Source: UBA2779 sp965232165
Lineage (GTDB): Bacteria; Spirochaetota; Spirochaetia; DSM-2461
Length of the DNA: 64,000 nucleotides
Assembly (NCBI GenBank): GCA_965232165.1
Contig: CBDDOY010000001.1
Span: 930,001 to 994,000 of the forward strand
Direction of reading: 5' to 3'
A program made the translations under genes and the position numbers. This document shows positions 1 through 7,296 of this stretch, one piece after another. How positions within the stretch are numbered: the first letter of the stretch is position 1; each line of letters begins with the position of its first letter. The notes beneath the pieces are model-generated. The model did not search any database, was not told the origin of the DNA, and saw only the letters and a program-made list of their open reading frames with translations.

Positions 1-3
1 GAT

Positions 4-876
4 GTGTCGCGAAGTTTGCGTAACAGGGAATTTCTTGCAGTGCTGGAACAGGCAACCGAGTATAGGAGGCAGGTTCTGGATGATTTTGCCGAATTGGATA
101 ATGAGCGAAAGATGGATATTCTTAAAGGGTTAAAGAATTTCCTGCCGCTTGCATGGGAATTGTATGCTTCGCTGTTTAATCTGATCAAGGAAGATGACAA
201 GATGAAGGAAATTGTTGTCCAAGGCATAGCGGCTGTGGCTGAGAATCTTGCCCATACTGTTGGCAGTGATTTTTTTGAGCATGGATTGCAGTATATTGAG
301 AGGTCTCTATTTGATTTGGAAACAAGCATTCGAAATTTAGAAGGCGAAAAACTTCGCCGCGCGGAAATTCTTGCTGTGCAACGCCAAAAAAAAGAGACGC
401 TGGACAAGGAGGATCGCACAATAAAAGCTGAAATGTCCGCATTGAAAAACAAACTGAAGGAGAGGACATCGGAATGCGATGAAATGAATACTCATATTAC
501 CTCATTGAAGGGCAAAATAGCCGACATTGACACGAAAGCAAAAAACGCTGAACGCTCTTGCGGTAGACTTGCAAGAGAATTGGAAACCGCTCAGAACCGA
601 TATCAGAAGACTGAAACACAAACCAAAAAACTCTTGGAGAAAAAACTCAACTTGGATAAAGAGAAAGAAGAATTGAAAAATATTCAAGAATCGTTGAAAA
701 GAAACAGAGAATATTGTGGTCATCTGTTGCAAATAGGAAATCATATGAAAGCTGAAGAGATACATTCACGGCTGGAAAAAGTTCACGAGGAATTAGAGGT
801 ACTGGACAAAAAAATCAGAGATCATGGTGGATTGGAGGATATTTTGGAAACAGCTAAGAATGAACGAAAGAAGTAA
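4..876 (+). CDS. Coiled-coil protein, possibly 5'-partial
   Basis: Not a family I recognise. The frame is open from the window edge; the first possible start is a GTG at position 4, so the true N-terminus may lie outside. About 290 residues: residues 1-100 look globular and helical, and residues about 100-285 are almost pure charged heptad-like helix (runs of K, E, Q, L), typical of a long coiled coil. No signal peptide, membrane segment or catalytic motif is visible. It ends 4 nt before the next gene, which starts a run of six genes sharing an N-terminal Cys4 module, so it is probably in the same operon. The role could be scaffolding or oligomerisation, but that is inference only. Confidence 0.6.
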   Translation: MSRSLRNREFLAVLEQATEYRRQVLDDFAELDNERKMDILKGLKNFLPLAWELYASLFNLIKEDDKMKEIVVQGIAAVAENLAHTVGSDFFEHGLQYIERSLFDLETSIRNLEGEKLRRAEILAVQRQKKETLDKEDRTIKAEMSALKNKLKERTSECDEMNTHITSLKGKIADIDTKAKNAERSCGRLARELETAQNRYQKTETQTKKLLEKKLNLDKEKEELKNIQESLKRNREYCGHLLQIGNHMKAEEIHSRLEKVHEELEVLDKKIRDHGGLEDILETAKNERKK

Positions 877-880
877 TGCC

Positions 881-1189
881 ATGAAAACAATAACCAACGT
901 CTGCCAGTTGTGCAAGCGCGGGTACATCCCTGATCCCGAGTATTTAGCCGCCAAGAGAATGTGTCGGCGTTGTTCTGCCGAGCAACACAGTTTGCAGCAA
1001 GATAGGATAAATAATGACCCCTGTTATTATCATGGTAAAAAAATGCCTTTCCTGAGAAGGTTGTCTGTCGTTTTGGCTATTTTGCTGTTTGTTGTCACAA
1101 TGGCTGTTACGTTCAATGTTGACGGCAATTTGAAAATAATTCTCTTAACATTGCTGTGCATTGCCTGCATCAAGCTCCAGGATTTATGA
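881..1189 (+). CDS. Cys4-module protein with two membrane helices
   Basis: 102 residues. The start is chosen because the N-terminus MKTITNVC is shared with five following genes; ATG at 881 follows the upstream stop by 4 nt with a weak purine-rich RBS. Residues 1-31 hold C8-x2-C11 and C28-x2-C31, a spacing typical of a small zinc ribbon, with a PDPEYL motif between the pairs. Residues about 62-79 and 84-100 are two hydrophobic helices, so the Cys4 part is likely cytosolic or exposed on one face of the membrane. There is no signal peptide before the module. Function unknown. The shared module with the variable FGE-fold proteins downstream suggests a common partner or a shared assembly role. Confidence 0.65.
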   Translation: MKTITNVCQLCKRGYIPDPEYLAAKRMCRRCSAEQHSLQQDRINNDPCYYHGKKMPFLRRLSVVLAILLFVVTMAVTFNVDGNLKIILLTLLCIACIKLQDL

Positions 1190-1201
1190 TTAATGAGCGC
1201 C

Positions 1202-1768
1202 ATGAAGACTATCACCAATGTCTGCAAGTCATGCAATCGTGTCAATGTACCCGATGCCGAGTACTTGGCTTCCATGGAAATGTGCGAAGATTGCGTCTCT
1301 CGCCGGATGGACAGGGTGCGGGAATTCCAAAATCAGAGTGAACCCAATATAAATGATCGGACAAACTATCGAGGGTGGAATACGGAAATAAAACGCCACG
1401 TCCGCAAAATAGGAAATGTGCTTTTAAGGTCGAAATTCAAGTTTTTATGGTTTGGCAGGAAAAGCATTGTGTGCTTCGTTCTTCCCATAGCGGCACTTAT
1501 GGGTTTTTTTGTTTATTGGTATGCAAAGGGAAAACCATCAATGCCAGGAACGGGATGGGAAAAAGCACTGTTCAGCATCGTCGGGATTGGAATATTTTTA
1601 ATTGTCTGGGAGGCGCATCGCCAATGGAAACAAGCTTTGGTTGCTTTCGCCATTGCTGTAATCGGTCTAACCATTCTGGGCGACGAAGTTTTGGTCTTGA
1701 TCGAGACAATGATACTTGCACTGAAAAATGTGTTGTTGTTTCCCGTTGAGATTCTGGACATGGAATGA
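1202..1768 (+). CDS. Cys4-module protein with about four membrane helices
   Basis: 188 residues starting at ATG 1202; an in-frame ATG at 1193 is possible, but homology to neighbours favours MKTITNVC as the start. C8, C11, C28 and C31 are at exactly the positions seen in the neighbours, again with PDAEYL between the pairs. A basic linker (about 33-85) precedes hydrophobic segments at about 88-108, 121-137, 145-160 and 163-183. It lies 12 nt after the previous stop, so the two are probably co-transcribed. No known domain recognised. It may be the membrane-embedded partner of the diversified proteins downstream, based only on the shared N-terminal module and gene order. Confidence 0.65.
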   Translation: MKTITNVCKSCNRVNVPDAEYLASMEMCEDCVSRRMDRVREFQNQSEPNINDRTNYRGWNTEIKRHVRKIGNVLLRSKFKFLWFGRKSIVCFVLPIAALMGFFVYWYAKGKPSMPGTGWEKALFSIVGIGIFLIVWEAHRQWKQALVAFAIAVIGLTILGDEVLVLIETMILALKNVLLFPVEILDME

Positions 1769-2060
1769 AGTCCATTAACCCTGTATTAAATCAGTATGGT
1801 TTTTCTCTATGCATGGGCGTATCCCCTGCCGTTGTCAGGGGGCGGGCTGATACAGGCTTCTCCATCGCTGTGGCCTTGGCTTTCGCCTTGCAGCAACCTT
1901 CCCTTACCCGCTCATCGTTGTATGAGGATTAAAGCTGTTTGCCCATGGATTTGAGCATTGTTAATACCAGCCGGAGTAATAACAATCCATTCCCCTCGTA
2001 TCAACCCGTATTACCGTTTGGAGGCAAATTTCCCATGAATATCTGGAATAAGGAGTATCC
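1769..2060 (+). other. Intergenic region before the tandem FGE-fold genes
   Basis: About 290 bases with no credible gene. It contains a GC-rich patch near 1825-1900 with a small CCCTG/CAGGG inverted repeat, and an AAGGAG ribosome-binding site at 2050-2055 just before the ATG at 2061. The sequence differs from the promoter-bearing spacer in front of the next three copies, so the first copy is probably expressed from a different promoter, perhaps by readthrough from the upstream genes. Confidence 0.4.
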
Positions 2061-3041
2061 ATGAAAACCATCACCAATGTGTGCCGGTCGTGCAAGCGCG
2101 AGAATGTACCCGATGCCGAGTACCTGACTCCCCTGAGCCTGTGCGGAAATTGCGTTGCCGAACAGATAGAGCTGATGCGGGAGCAGATAAGCCGGTTGGA
2201 ACAGTCGCTGGATCAGAACAAGCAAATGAGTGAAGCGTTGGAACAAATGCAGAAGCGTGTGTCAACACTGGAAACGGGAAAGAAAGAAACGACGTATCGG
2301 GCGGCTTCTTCCGGGCCTCACCATGGTTATGTGTTTGTGGAGGGGGGCAGCTTTATGATGGGTTCTCCGCCCGATGAACCGGACCGGGATTCTGATGAGG
2401 GGCCTCGGCATCGGGTGACTGTAAGCTCGTTTTACATGAAAACCACCCCAGTGACGCAGCGGGAATGGCGCGAGGTTATGGGAACCAATCCGTCTTCCTT
2501 CGAGGGGGATGACAGGCCGGTGGAGGATGTGACCTGGTTTGATGCGGTGAAGTACTGCAACGCCTTGAGCGTGCGGGAGGGGATCACGCCGGTGTACCGC
2601 TTAAATGGAAAGAATGTAACGGCTAATTGGAATGCCGACGGCTACCGCCTGCCCGCCGAGGCCGAATGGGAGTATGCGGCCCGTGGGGGCAATGCCTCTA
2701 AAGGATACCTTTACGCAGGAAGCGATAATGTCGGAGAAGTGGCCTGGTATAATGTTAACAGCGGGGGTGAAACCCGGCCTGTGGGAGGGAGGGCTCCCAA
2801 TGAGCTGGGCCTCTATGACATGAGCGGGAACGTGTATGAATGGTGCTGGGACTGGTATGACGATTATTCTTCGGGGAGTCAGAGCGATCCCAGGGGGCCC
2901 GCTTCGGGCTCGTACCGTGTTCTTCGCGGCGGCGGTTGGAACAGTAGCGCCAGGTACCTGCGTTCGGCCTACCGCAACGGCGGTAGCCCGGGCTATAGCA
3001 GCCACTACCTGGGTTTCCGGCTTGTTCGGCGTGAGTTTTGA
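2061..3041 (+). CDS. Cys4-coiled coil-FGE/C-type-lectin fold protein, variable copy 1
   Basis: 326 residues. Residues 1-31 are the Cys4 module (C8, C11, C28, C31); about 34-72 is a coiled coil; about 88-326 is a sulfatase-modifying-factor (FGE-sulfatase, PF03781-type) domain, recognised by VEGGSFMMGS, RLPAEAEWEYAARGG and LYDMSGNVYEWCWDW. The two cysteines that make FGE an oxidase normally follow the RGGSW-like motif; here the RGGGW at 289-293 is followed by no Cys, so catalysis is unlikely and a ligand-binding role is more plausible. No signal peptide. Residues 285-316 form the variable region. DGR targets with this fold are known (Treponema denticola TvpA, phage BPP-1 Mtd); assignment here is from sequence pattern only. 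Confidence 0.85.
   Translation: MKTITNVCRSCKRENVPDAEYLTPLSLCGNCVAEQIELMREQISRLEQSLDQNKQMSEALEQMQKRVSTLETGKKETTYRAASSGPHHGYVFVEGGSFMMGSPPDEPDRDSDEGPRHRVTVSSFYMKTTPVTQREWREVMGTNPSSFEGDDRPVEDVTWFDAVKYCNALSVREGITPVYRLNGKNVTANWNADGYRLPAEAEWEYAARGGNASKGYLYAGSDNVGEVAWYNVNSGGETRPVGGRAPNELGLYDMSGNVYEWCWDWYDDYSSGSQSDPRGPASGSYRVLRGGGWNSSARYLRSAYRNGGSPGYSSHYLGFRLVRREF
2913..3041 (+). other. DGR-like variable region 1 plus invariant tail
   Basis: Codons 285-316 of the first copy. Compared with the other four variable regions in the window, 16 codons vary (285, 288, 292, 294, 295, 298, 299, 304, 306-308, 312-316). In nearly all of them only the bases inferred to be A in an AAC, AAT, AGT, AGC or AGG template codon change, while the third base C or T stays fixed. 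Codons without adenine (for example the run encoding LRSA) are invariant. The last 30 nt, encoding GFRLVRREF and the stop, are conserved and would correspond to the homing-initiation segment. Confidence 0.8.
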
Positions 3042-3043
3042 AA

Positions 3044-3146
3044 GCATCCGGCAGCACGACAGCCGGAGAAGGAGGATGCCGTTCCAGCCGAAACAGCCGA
3101 AAAGGCCGAAGGATGAGGCCGAAACGGCTGGAGAGGCTGGAACGGC
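3044..3146 (+). repeat. Conserved hairpins directly after the variable region
   Basis: Three nt after the stop codon, TCCGGC and GCCGGA pair around a 9-nt loop (3047-3067), nested in GCATCC/GGATGC (3044-3079). A second, larger hairpin follows: GCCGTTCCAGCC (3078-3089) pairs perfectly with GGCTGGAACGGC (3135-3146), with an inner CAGCCG/CGGCTG stem. The same structure follows copies 2, 3 and 4 at about 4267-4369, 5517-5619 and 6740-6842. A shortened form, where the first hairpin loop has shrunk to 1 nt, follows the fifth variable gene at 48347. DGR target genes commonly carry a hairpin or cruciform just downstream of the variable region that helps retrohoming. A transcription terminator is the alternative, though no U-run is present. 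Confidence 0.7.
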
Positions 3147-3157
3147 GGGGAAGGTGC

Positions 3158-3233
3158 GGGGCTGTATCAGAAACGGGGGGGCAGGATATAGGCAGCACTC
3201 GAGGCTCAGGACATAGGTAACTGACACAACCCC
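3158..3233 (+). repeat. Small 76-bp inverted-repeat element in the spacer
   Basis: GGGGCTGTATCAG at 3158-3170 is matched by CTGACACAACCCC at 3221-3233, an imperfect 13-bp terminal inverted repeat (11 of 13 positions). It recurs in the spacers after copies 2 and 3 (about 4381-4456 and 5631-5706). The left end alone is present after copy 4 and after the fifth variable gene, where it reads GGGGCTGTGTCAG. A related palindrome occurs at 51985-52018. It may be a remnant of an insertion-sequence end. Confidence 0.5.
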
Positions 3234-3265
3234 GAAATTTGTCAGGGGAATCGGCTGTGCCATTA

Positions 3266-3274
3266 TGTTATAAT
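3266..3274 (+). promoter_or_regulatory. Extended -10 promoter for variable copy 2
   Basis: TGT followed by TATAAT is an extended -10 sequence 40 nt before the ATG at 3314. No good -35 at 17 bp is visible, which fits an extended -10 promoter. GGAGGAG at 3302-3308 is a strong ribosome-binding site 5-6 nt before the ATG. The same arrangement precedes copies 3 and 4. Confidence 0.6.
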
Positions 3275-3313
3275 TGATTCCGGAAAGACAAGCGAACCGC
3301 TGGAGGAGTGTCC

Positions 3314-4264
3314 ATGAAAACCATCACCAATGTGTGCCGGTCGTGCAAGCGCGAGAATGTACCCGATGCCGAGTACCTGACTCCCCTGAGCCTGTGCGGA
3401 AATTGCGTTGCCGAACAGATGGTGCGGATGCAGGATCAGAACAATCAAATGAGTGAAGCGTTGGAACAAATGCAGAAGCGTGTGTCAACACTGGAAACGG
3501 GAAAGAAAGAAACGACGTATCGGGCGGCTTCTTCCGGGCCTCACCATGGTTATGTGTTTGTGGAGGGGGGCAGCTTTATGATGGGTTCTCCGCCCGATGA
3601 ACCGGACCGGGATTCTGATGAGGGGCCTCGGCATCGGGTGACTGTAAGCTCGTTTTACATGAAAACCACCCCAGTGACGCAGCGGGAATGGCGCGAGGTT
3701 ATGGGAACCAATCCGTCTTCCTTCGAGGGGGATGACAGGCCGGTGGAGGGTGTGACCTGGTTTGATGCGGTGAAGTACTGCAACGCCTTGAGCGTGCGGG
3801 AGGGGAGCACGCCGGTGTACCGCTTAAATGGAAAGAATGTAACGGCTAATTGGAATGCCGACGGCTACCGCCTGCCCGCCGAGGCCGAATGGGAGTATGC
3901 GGCCCGTGGGGGCAATGCCTCTAAAGGATACCTTTACGCAGGAAGCGATAATGTCGGAGAAGTGGCCTGGTATAATGTTAACAGCGGGGGTGAAACCCGG
4001 CCTGTGGGAGGGAGGGCTCCCAATGAGCTGGGCCTCTATGACATGAGCGGGAACGTGTATGAATGGTGCTGGGACTGGAAAGGTTCTTATTCTTCGGGGA
4101 GTCAGAGCGATCCCAGGGGGCCCGCTTCGGGCTCGTACCGTGTTCTTCGCGGCGGCGGTTGGGGCAATAGCGCCAGGAACCTGCGTTCGGCCAACCGCAA
4201 CGGCAATAGCCCGGGAAATAGCTACTTCAGGCTGGGTGTCCGGCTTGTTCGGCGTGAGTTTTGA
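3314..4264 (+). CDS. Cys4-coiled coil-FGE/C-type-lectin fold protein, variable copy 2
   Basis: 316 residues. ATG 3314 is chosen over the in-frame GTG at 3308 because the GTG overlaps the GGAGGAG ribosome-binding site. Same architecture as copy 1, but the coiled coil is shorter by ten residues. The body is nearly identical. The three residues after CWDW are KGS instead of YDD, so some change lies outside the adenine pattern. The variable region differs from copy 1 at about half of the variable codons and includes two non-adenine exceptions (an AGG codon in place of AAC, and GTC for TTC near the end). Own promoter and RBS. Confidence 0.85.
   Translation: MKTITNVCRSCKRENVPDAEYLTPLSLCGNCVAEQMVRMQDQNNQMSEALEQMQKRVSTLETGKKETTYRAASSGPHHGYVFVEGGSFMMGSPPDEPDRDSDEGPRHRVTVSSFYMKTTPVTQREWREVMGTNPSSFEGDDRPVEGVTWFDAVKYCNALSVREGSTPVYRLNGKNVTANWNADGYRLPAEAEWEYAARGGNASKGYLYAGSDNVGEVAWYNVNSGGETRPVGGRAPNELGLYDMSGNVYEWCWDWKGSYSSGSQSDPRGPASGSYRVLRGGGWGNSARNLRSANRNGNSPGNSYFRLGVRLVRREF
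4136..4264 (+). other. DGR-like variable region 2
   Basis: Homologous to 2913-3041. It retains the most AAC/AAT codons (Asn at the positions equivalent to copy-1 residues 295, 299, 304, 306, 308 and 312), so it may be the copy closest to the unseen template. Two changes here do not fit adenine-only substitution: the third base of the AGG codon at 4229-4231, and TTC to GTC three codons later. Confidence 0.75.
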
Positions 4265-4488
4265 AAGCATCCGGCAGCACGACAGCCGGAGAAGGAGGAT
4301 GCCGTTCCAGCCGAAACAGCCGAAAAGGCCGAAGGATGAGGCCGAAACGGCTGGAGAGGCTGGAACGGCGGGGAAGGTGCGGGGCTGTATCAGAAACGGG
4401 GGGGCAGGATATAGGCAGCACTCGAGGCTCAGGACATAGGTAACTGACACAACCCCGAAATTTGTCAGGGGAATCGGCTGTGCCATTA

Positions 4489-4497
4489 TGTTATAAT
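4489..4497 (+). promoter_or_regulatory. Extended -10 promoter for variable copy 3
   Basis: TGTTATAAT, identical in sequence and in distance (40 nt from TATAAT to the ATG at 4537) to the element before copy 2. Confidence 0.6.
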
Positions 4498-4536
4498 TGA
4501 TTCCGGAAAGACAAGCGAACCGCTGGAGGAGTGTCC

Positions 4537-5514
4537 ATGAAAACCATCACCAATGTGTGCCGGTCGTGCAAGCGCGAGAATGTACCCGATGCCGAGTACC
4601 TGACTCCCCTGAGCCTGTGCGGAAATTGCGTTGCCGAACAGATAGAGCTGATGCGGGAGCAGATAAGCCGGTTGGAACAGTCGCTGGATCAGAACAATCA
4701 AATGAGTGAGCAGTTGGAACAAATGCAGAAGCGTGTGTCAACACTGGAAACGGGAAAGAAAGAAACGATGTATCGGGCGGCTTCTTCCGGGCCTCACCAT
4801 GGTTATGTGTTTGTGGAGGGGGGCAGCTTTATGATGGGTTCTCCGCCCGATGAACCGGACCGGGATTCTGATGAGGGGCCTCGGCATCGGGTGACTGTAA
4901 GCTCGTTTTACATGAAAACCACCCCAGTGACGCAGCGGGAATGGCGCGAGGTTATGGGAACCAATCCGTCTTCCTTCGAGGGGGATGACAGGCCGGTGGA
5001 GGGTGTGACCTGGTTTGATGCGGTGAAGTACTGCAACGCCTTGAGCGTTCGGGAGGGGAGCACGCCGGTGTACCGCTTAAATGGAAAGAATGTAACGGCT
5101 AATTGGAATACCGACGGCTACCGCCTGCCCGCCGAGGCCGAATGGGAATATGCGGCCCGTGGGGGCAATGCCTCTAAAGGATACCTTTACGCAGGAGGCG
5201 ATAATGTCGGAGAAGTGGCCTGGTATAATGTTAACAGCGGGGGTGAAACCCGGCCTGTGGGAGGGAGGGCTCCCAATGAGCTGGGCCTCTATGACATGAG
5301 CGGGAACGTGTATGAATGGTGCTGGGACTGGAAAGGTTCTTATTCTTCGGGGAGTCAGAGCGATCCCAGGGGGCCCGCTTCGGGCTTGTACCGTGTTATT
5401 CGCGGCGGCAGTTGGCGCTATAGCGCCAGGTACCTGCGTTCGGCCTACCGCTACCTTAGCCCGGGCTTTGGCTACGACGACCTGGGTTTCCGGCTTGTTC
5501 GGCGTGAGTTTTGA
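4537..5514 (+). CDS. Cys4-coiled coil-FGE/C-type-lectin fold protein, variable copy 3
   Basis: 325 residues from ATG 4537 (RBS GGAGGAG 5-6 nt upstream). It has the long coiled coil like copy 1, with SEQLEQ replacing SEALEQ. The FGE-type domain is unchanged in its conserved motifs. The variable region is one codon shorter than in the others: the three-codon block before SPG is reduced to two (TAC CTT), a rare length change for a DGR target. It also has TCG to TTG immediately before the first variable codon, which is not an adenine change. Confidence 0.85.
   Translation: MKTITNVCRSCKRENVPDAEYLTPLSLCGNCVAEQIELMREQISRLEQSLDQNNQMSEQLEQMQKRVSTLETGKKETMYRAASSGPHHGYVFVEGGSFMMGSPPDEPDRDSDEGPRHRVTVSSFYMKTTPVTQREWREVMGTNPSSFEGDDRPVEGVTWFDAVKYCNALSVREGSTPVYRLNGKNVTANWNTDGYRLPAEAEWEYAARGGNASKGYLYAGGDNVGEVAWYNVNSGGETRPVGGRAPNELGLYDMSGNVYEWCWDWKGSYSSGSQSDPRGPASGLYRVIRGGSWRYSARYLRSAYRYLSPGFGYDDLGFRLVRREF
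5389..5514 (+). other. DGR-like variable region 3, one codon shorter
   Basis: Homologous to 2913-3041 with a 3-nt deletion in the NNN block. This copy has no Asn left at any variable codon: all are Tyr, Ile, Ser, Arg, Phe, Asp, Leu or Gly, each reachable from AAY or AGY by changing only adenines (apart from the deletion). Confidence 0.75.
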
Positions 5515-5738
5515 AAGCATCCGGCAGCACGACAGCCGGAGAAGGAGGATGCCGTTCCAGCCGAAACAGCCGAAAAGGCCGAAGGATGAGGCCGAAACGG
5601 CTGGAGAGGCTGGAACGGCGGGGAAGGTGCGGGGCTGTATCAGAAACGGGGGGGCAGGATATAGGCAGCACTCGAGGCTCAGGACATAGGTAACTGACAC
5701 AACCCCGAAATTTGTCAGGGGAATCGGCTGTGCCATTA

Positions 5739-5747
5739 TGTTATAAT
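5739..5747 (+). promoter_or_regulatory. Extended -10 promoter for variable copy 4
   Basis: TGTTATAAT, 40 nt from TATAAT to the ATG at 5787, the same as before copies 2 and 3. Confidence 0.6.
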
Positions 5748-5786
5748 TGATTCCGGAAAGACAAGCGAACCGCTGGAGGAGTGTCC

Positions 5787-6737
5787 ATGAAAACCATCAC
5801 CAATGTGTGCCGGTCGTGCAAGCGCGAGAATGTACCCGATGCCGAGTACCTGACTCCCCTGAGCCTGTGCGGAAATTGCGTTGCCGAACAGATGGTGCGG
5901 ATGCAGGATCAGAACAATCAAATGAGTGAAGCGTTGGAACAAATGCAGAAGCGTGTGTCAACACTGGAAACGGGAAAGAAAGAAACGATGTATCGGGCGG
6001 CTTCTTCCGGGCCTCACCATGGTTATGTGTTTGTGGAGGGGGGCAGCTTTATGATGGGTTCTCCGCCCGATGAACCGGACCGGGATTCTGATGAGGGGCC
6101 TCGGCATCGGGTGACTGTAAGCTCGTTCTACATGAAAACCACCCCAGTGACGCAGCGGGAATGGCGCGAGGTTATGGGAACCAATCCGTCTTCCTTCGAG
6201 GGGGATGACAGGCCGGTGGAGGGTGTGACCTGGTTTGATGCGGTGAAGTACTGCAACGCCTTGAGCGTGCGGGAGGGGAGCACGCCGGTGTACCGCTTAA
6301 ATGGAAAGAATGTAACGGCTAATTGGAATGCCGACGGCTACCGCCTGCCCGCCGAGGCCGAATGGGAGTATGCGGCCCGTGGGGGCAATGCCTCTAAAGG
6401 ATACCTTTACGCAGGAAGCGATAATGTCGGAGAAGTGGCCTGGTATAATGTTAACAGCGGGGGTGAAACCCGGCCTGTGGGAGGGAGGGCTCCCAATGAG
6501 CTGGGCCTCTATGACATGAGCGGGAACGTGTATGAATGGTGCTGGGACTGGTATGACGATTATTCTTCGGGGAGTCAGAGCGATCCCAGGGGGCCCGCTT
6601 CGGGCTCGAGCCGTGTTTTTCGCGGCGGCGGTTGGAGCAATAGCGCCGGGGACCTGCGTTCGGCCTACCGCGACTACGGTAGCCCGGGCGATAGCGGCTA
6701 CGACCTGGGTTTCCGGCTTGTTCGGCGTGAGTTTTGA
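5787..6737 (+). CDS. Cys4-coiled coil-FGE/C-type-lectin fold protein, variable copy 4
   Basis: 316 residues from ATG 5787, with the short coiled coil of copy 2 and the YDD after CWDW of copy 1, so the copies look like recombinants of one another. Conserved FGE-domain motifs are intact. The variable region is distinct: AGC at the first variable codon, GGG for AGG and GAC at the paired positions, then GAC TAC GGT in the three-codon block. The 3' hairpins follow, and the repeat unit is cut at about 6865. Confidence 0.85.
   Translation: MKTITNVCRSCKRENVPDAEYLTPLSLCGNCVAEQMVRMQDQNNQMSEALEQMQKRVSTLETGKKETMYRAASSGPHHGYVFVEGGSFMMGSPPDEPDRDSDEGPRHRVTVSSFYMKTTPVTQREWREVMGTNPSSFEGDDRPVEGVTWFDAVKYCNALSVREGSTPVYRLNGKNVTANWNADGYRLPAEAEWEYAARGGNASKGYLYAGSDNVGEVAWYNVNSGGETRPVGGRAPNELGLYDMSGNVYEWCWDWYDDYSSGSQSDPRGPASGSSRVFRGGGWSNSAGDLRSAYRDYGSPGDSGYDLGFRLVRREF
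6609..6737 (+). other. DGR-like variable region 4
   Basis: Homologous to 2913-3041. Every difference from the inferred AAY/AGN template in the variable codons is at an adenine. The AGG to GGG change (equivalent to residue 298) shows that a single adenine in a non-AAY codon is also a target. Confidence 0.75.
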
Positions 6738-6865
6738 AAGCATCCGGCAGCACGACAGCCGGAGAAGGAGGATGCCGTTCCAGCCGAAACAGCCGAAAAG
6801 GCCGAAAGATGAGGCCGAAACGGCTGGAGAAGCTGGAACGGCGGGGAAGGTGCGGGGCTGTATCA

Positions 6866-7296
6866 GATTCTGCGTTCTGGAAAAAATTCCGATGAATCTC
6901 CTTAAAATATCAAAACTATGACTTCTACGAGCCCTAAGTTAGACGATAGGGCACCTCTAAAAAACCGCTTTTGGAATTTGACGCAGCTATTTTTCTTCGG
7001 TACAAGGCTCCAGAAGCGCAGGCGCAACTGGGTTACGTGAGCATTTTGGTAACGCAGTAGCGGGGGAAAAGAGCAAGCCAAAAACGGAATGGGTTTTTTA
7101 GACTGAAGTTTTTATCGAAAGACCACCATATTCCCATACAGGGAAAGCAATTAGCCAATTCCCCAATGTTACGATACTGGGGACCTGGCGACTACATACT
7201 GACCCCCAAAAGATTCAGGATTACTCTTTGATGGTTTACTGGTTCTGTAATCCGCGTGAAGGATGCGGATTCTTTACAATCGGAGTTATTGTCAAT
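6866..7296. other. Junction region with a MITE, no gene
   Basis: The repeat unit ends at about 6865 and unrelated AT-rich DNA follows. A MITE occupies 6949-7105. From 7106 to the IS256 end at 7297 I see only short frames without recognisable similarity. The 5' part of the peptidoglycan-binding gene beyond the insertion sequence is not recognisable here. Confidence 0.4.
6949..7105. repeat. MITE family 1, degraded right end
   Basis: Begins with GGGCACCTCTAAAAAACC and ends with GGGTTTTTTAGACTG, an inverted repeat whose outer right bases have decayed. The internal part contains the GGAATTTG-CGCAGCTATTTTTCTTCG segment also seen at 57546 and 62404, and a reverse copy of the CTACTGCGTT core found in the other elements. 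Confidence 0.7.

Larger units (their letters stand above)
2061..6865 (+). repeat. Array of four tandem near-identical 1.25-kb units
   Basis: Four copies of one gene plus its 3' flank repeat with starts at 2061, 3314, 4537 and 5787 (spacings 1253, 1223 and 1250). Spacing differences come mainly from a 27-30 bp indel in the coiled-coil segment. The copies are close to identical outside the C-terminal variable region, so the duplication is recent or homogenised. The last unit stops matching at about 6865 inside the GGGGCTGTATCAG sequence, where unrelated DNA begins. The upstream DNA of the first unit also differs, which marks the other edge of the amplification. Confidence 0.9.

Noticed and set aside
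2061..3041. Active formylglycine-generating enzyme
   Set aside because: The cysteines needed for copper and substrate oxidation are not present after the RGGGW motif, and that segment is the hypervariable one.
2601..6743. Long minus-strand frames (up to 220 codons) antisense to each tandem copy, beginning MAQPIPLTN
   Set aside because: They recur only because the sense gene is repeated, have no ribosome-binding sites and change with the sense variable codons. They are shadows of GC-rich coding DNA.
2061..6865. CRISPR-like regular repeat
   Set aside because: The period is about 1.25 kb and each unit is a whole gene, so it is a gene array, not spacers and repeats.
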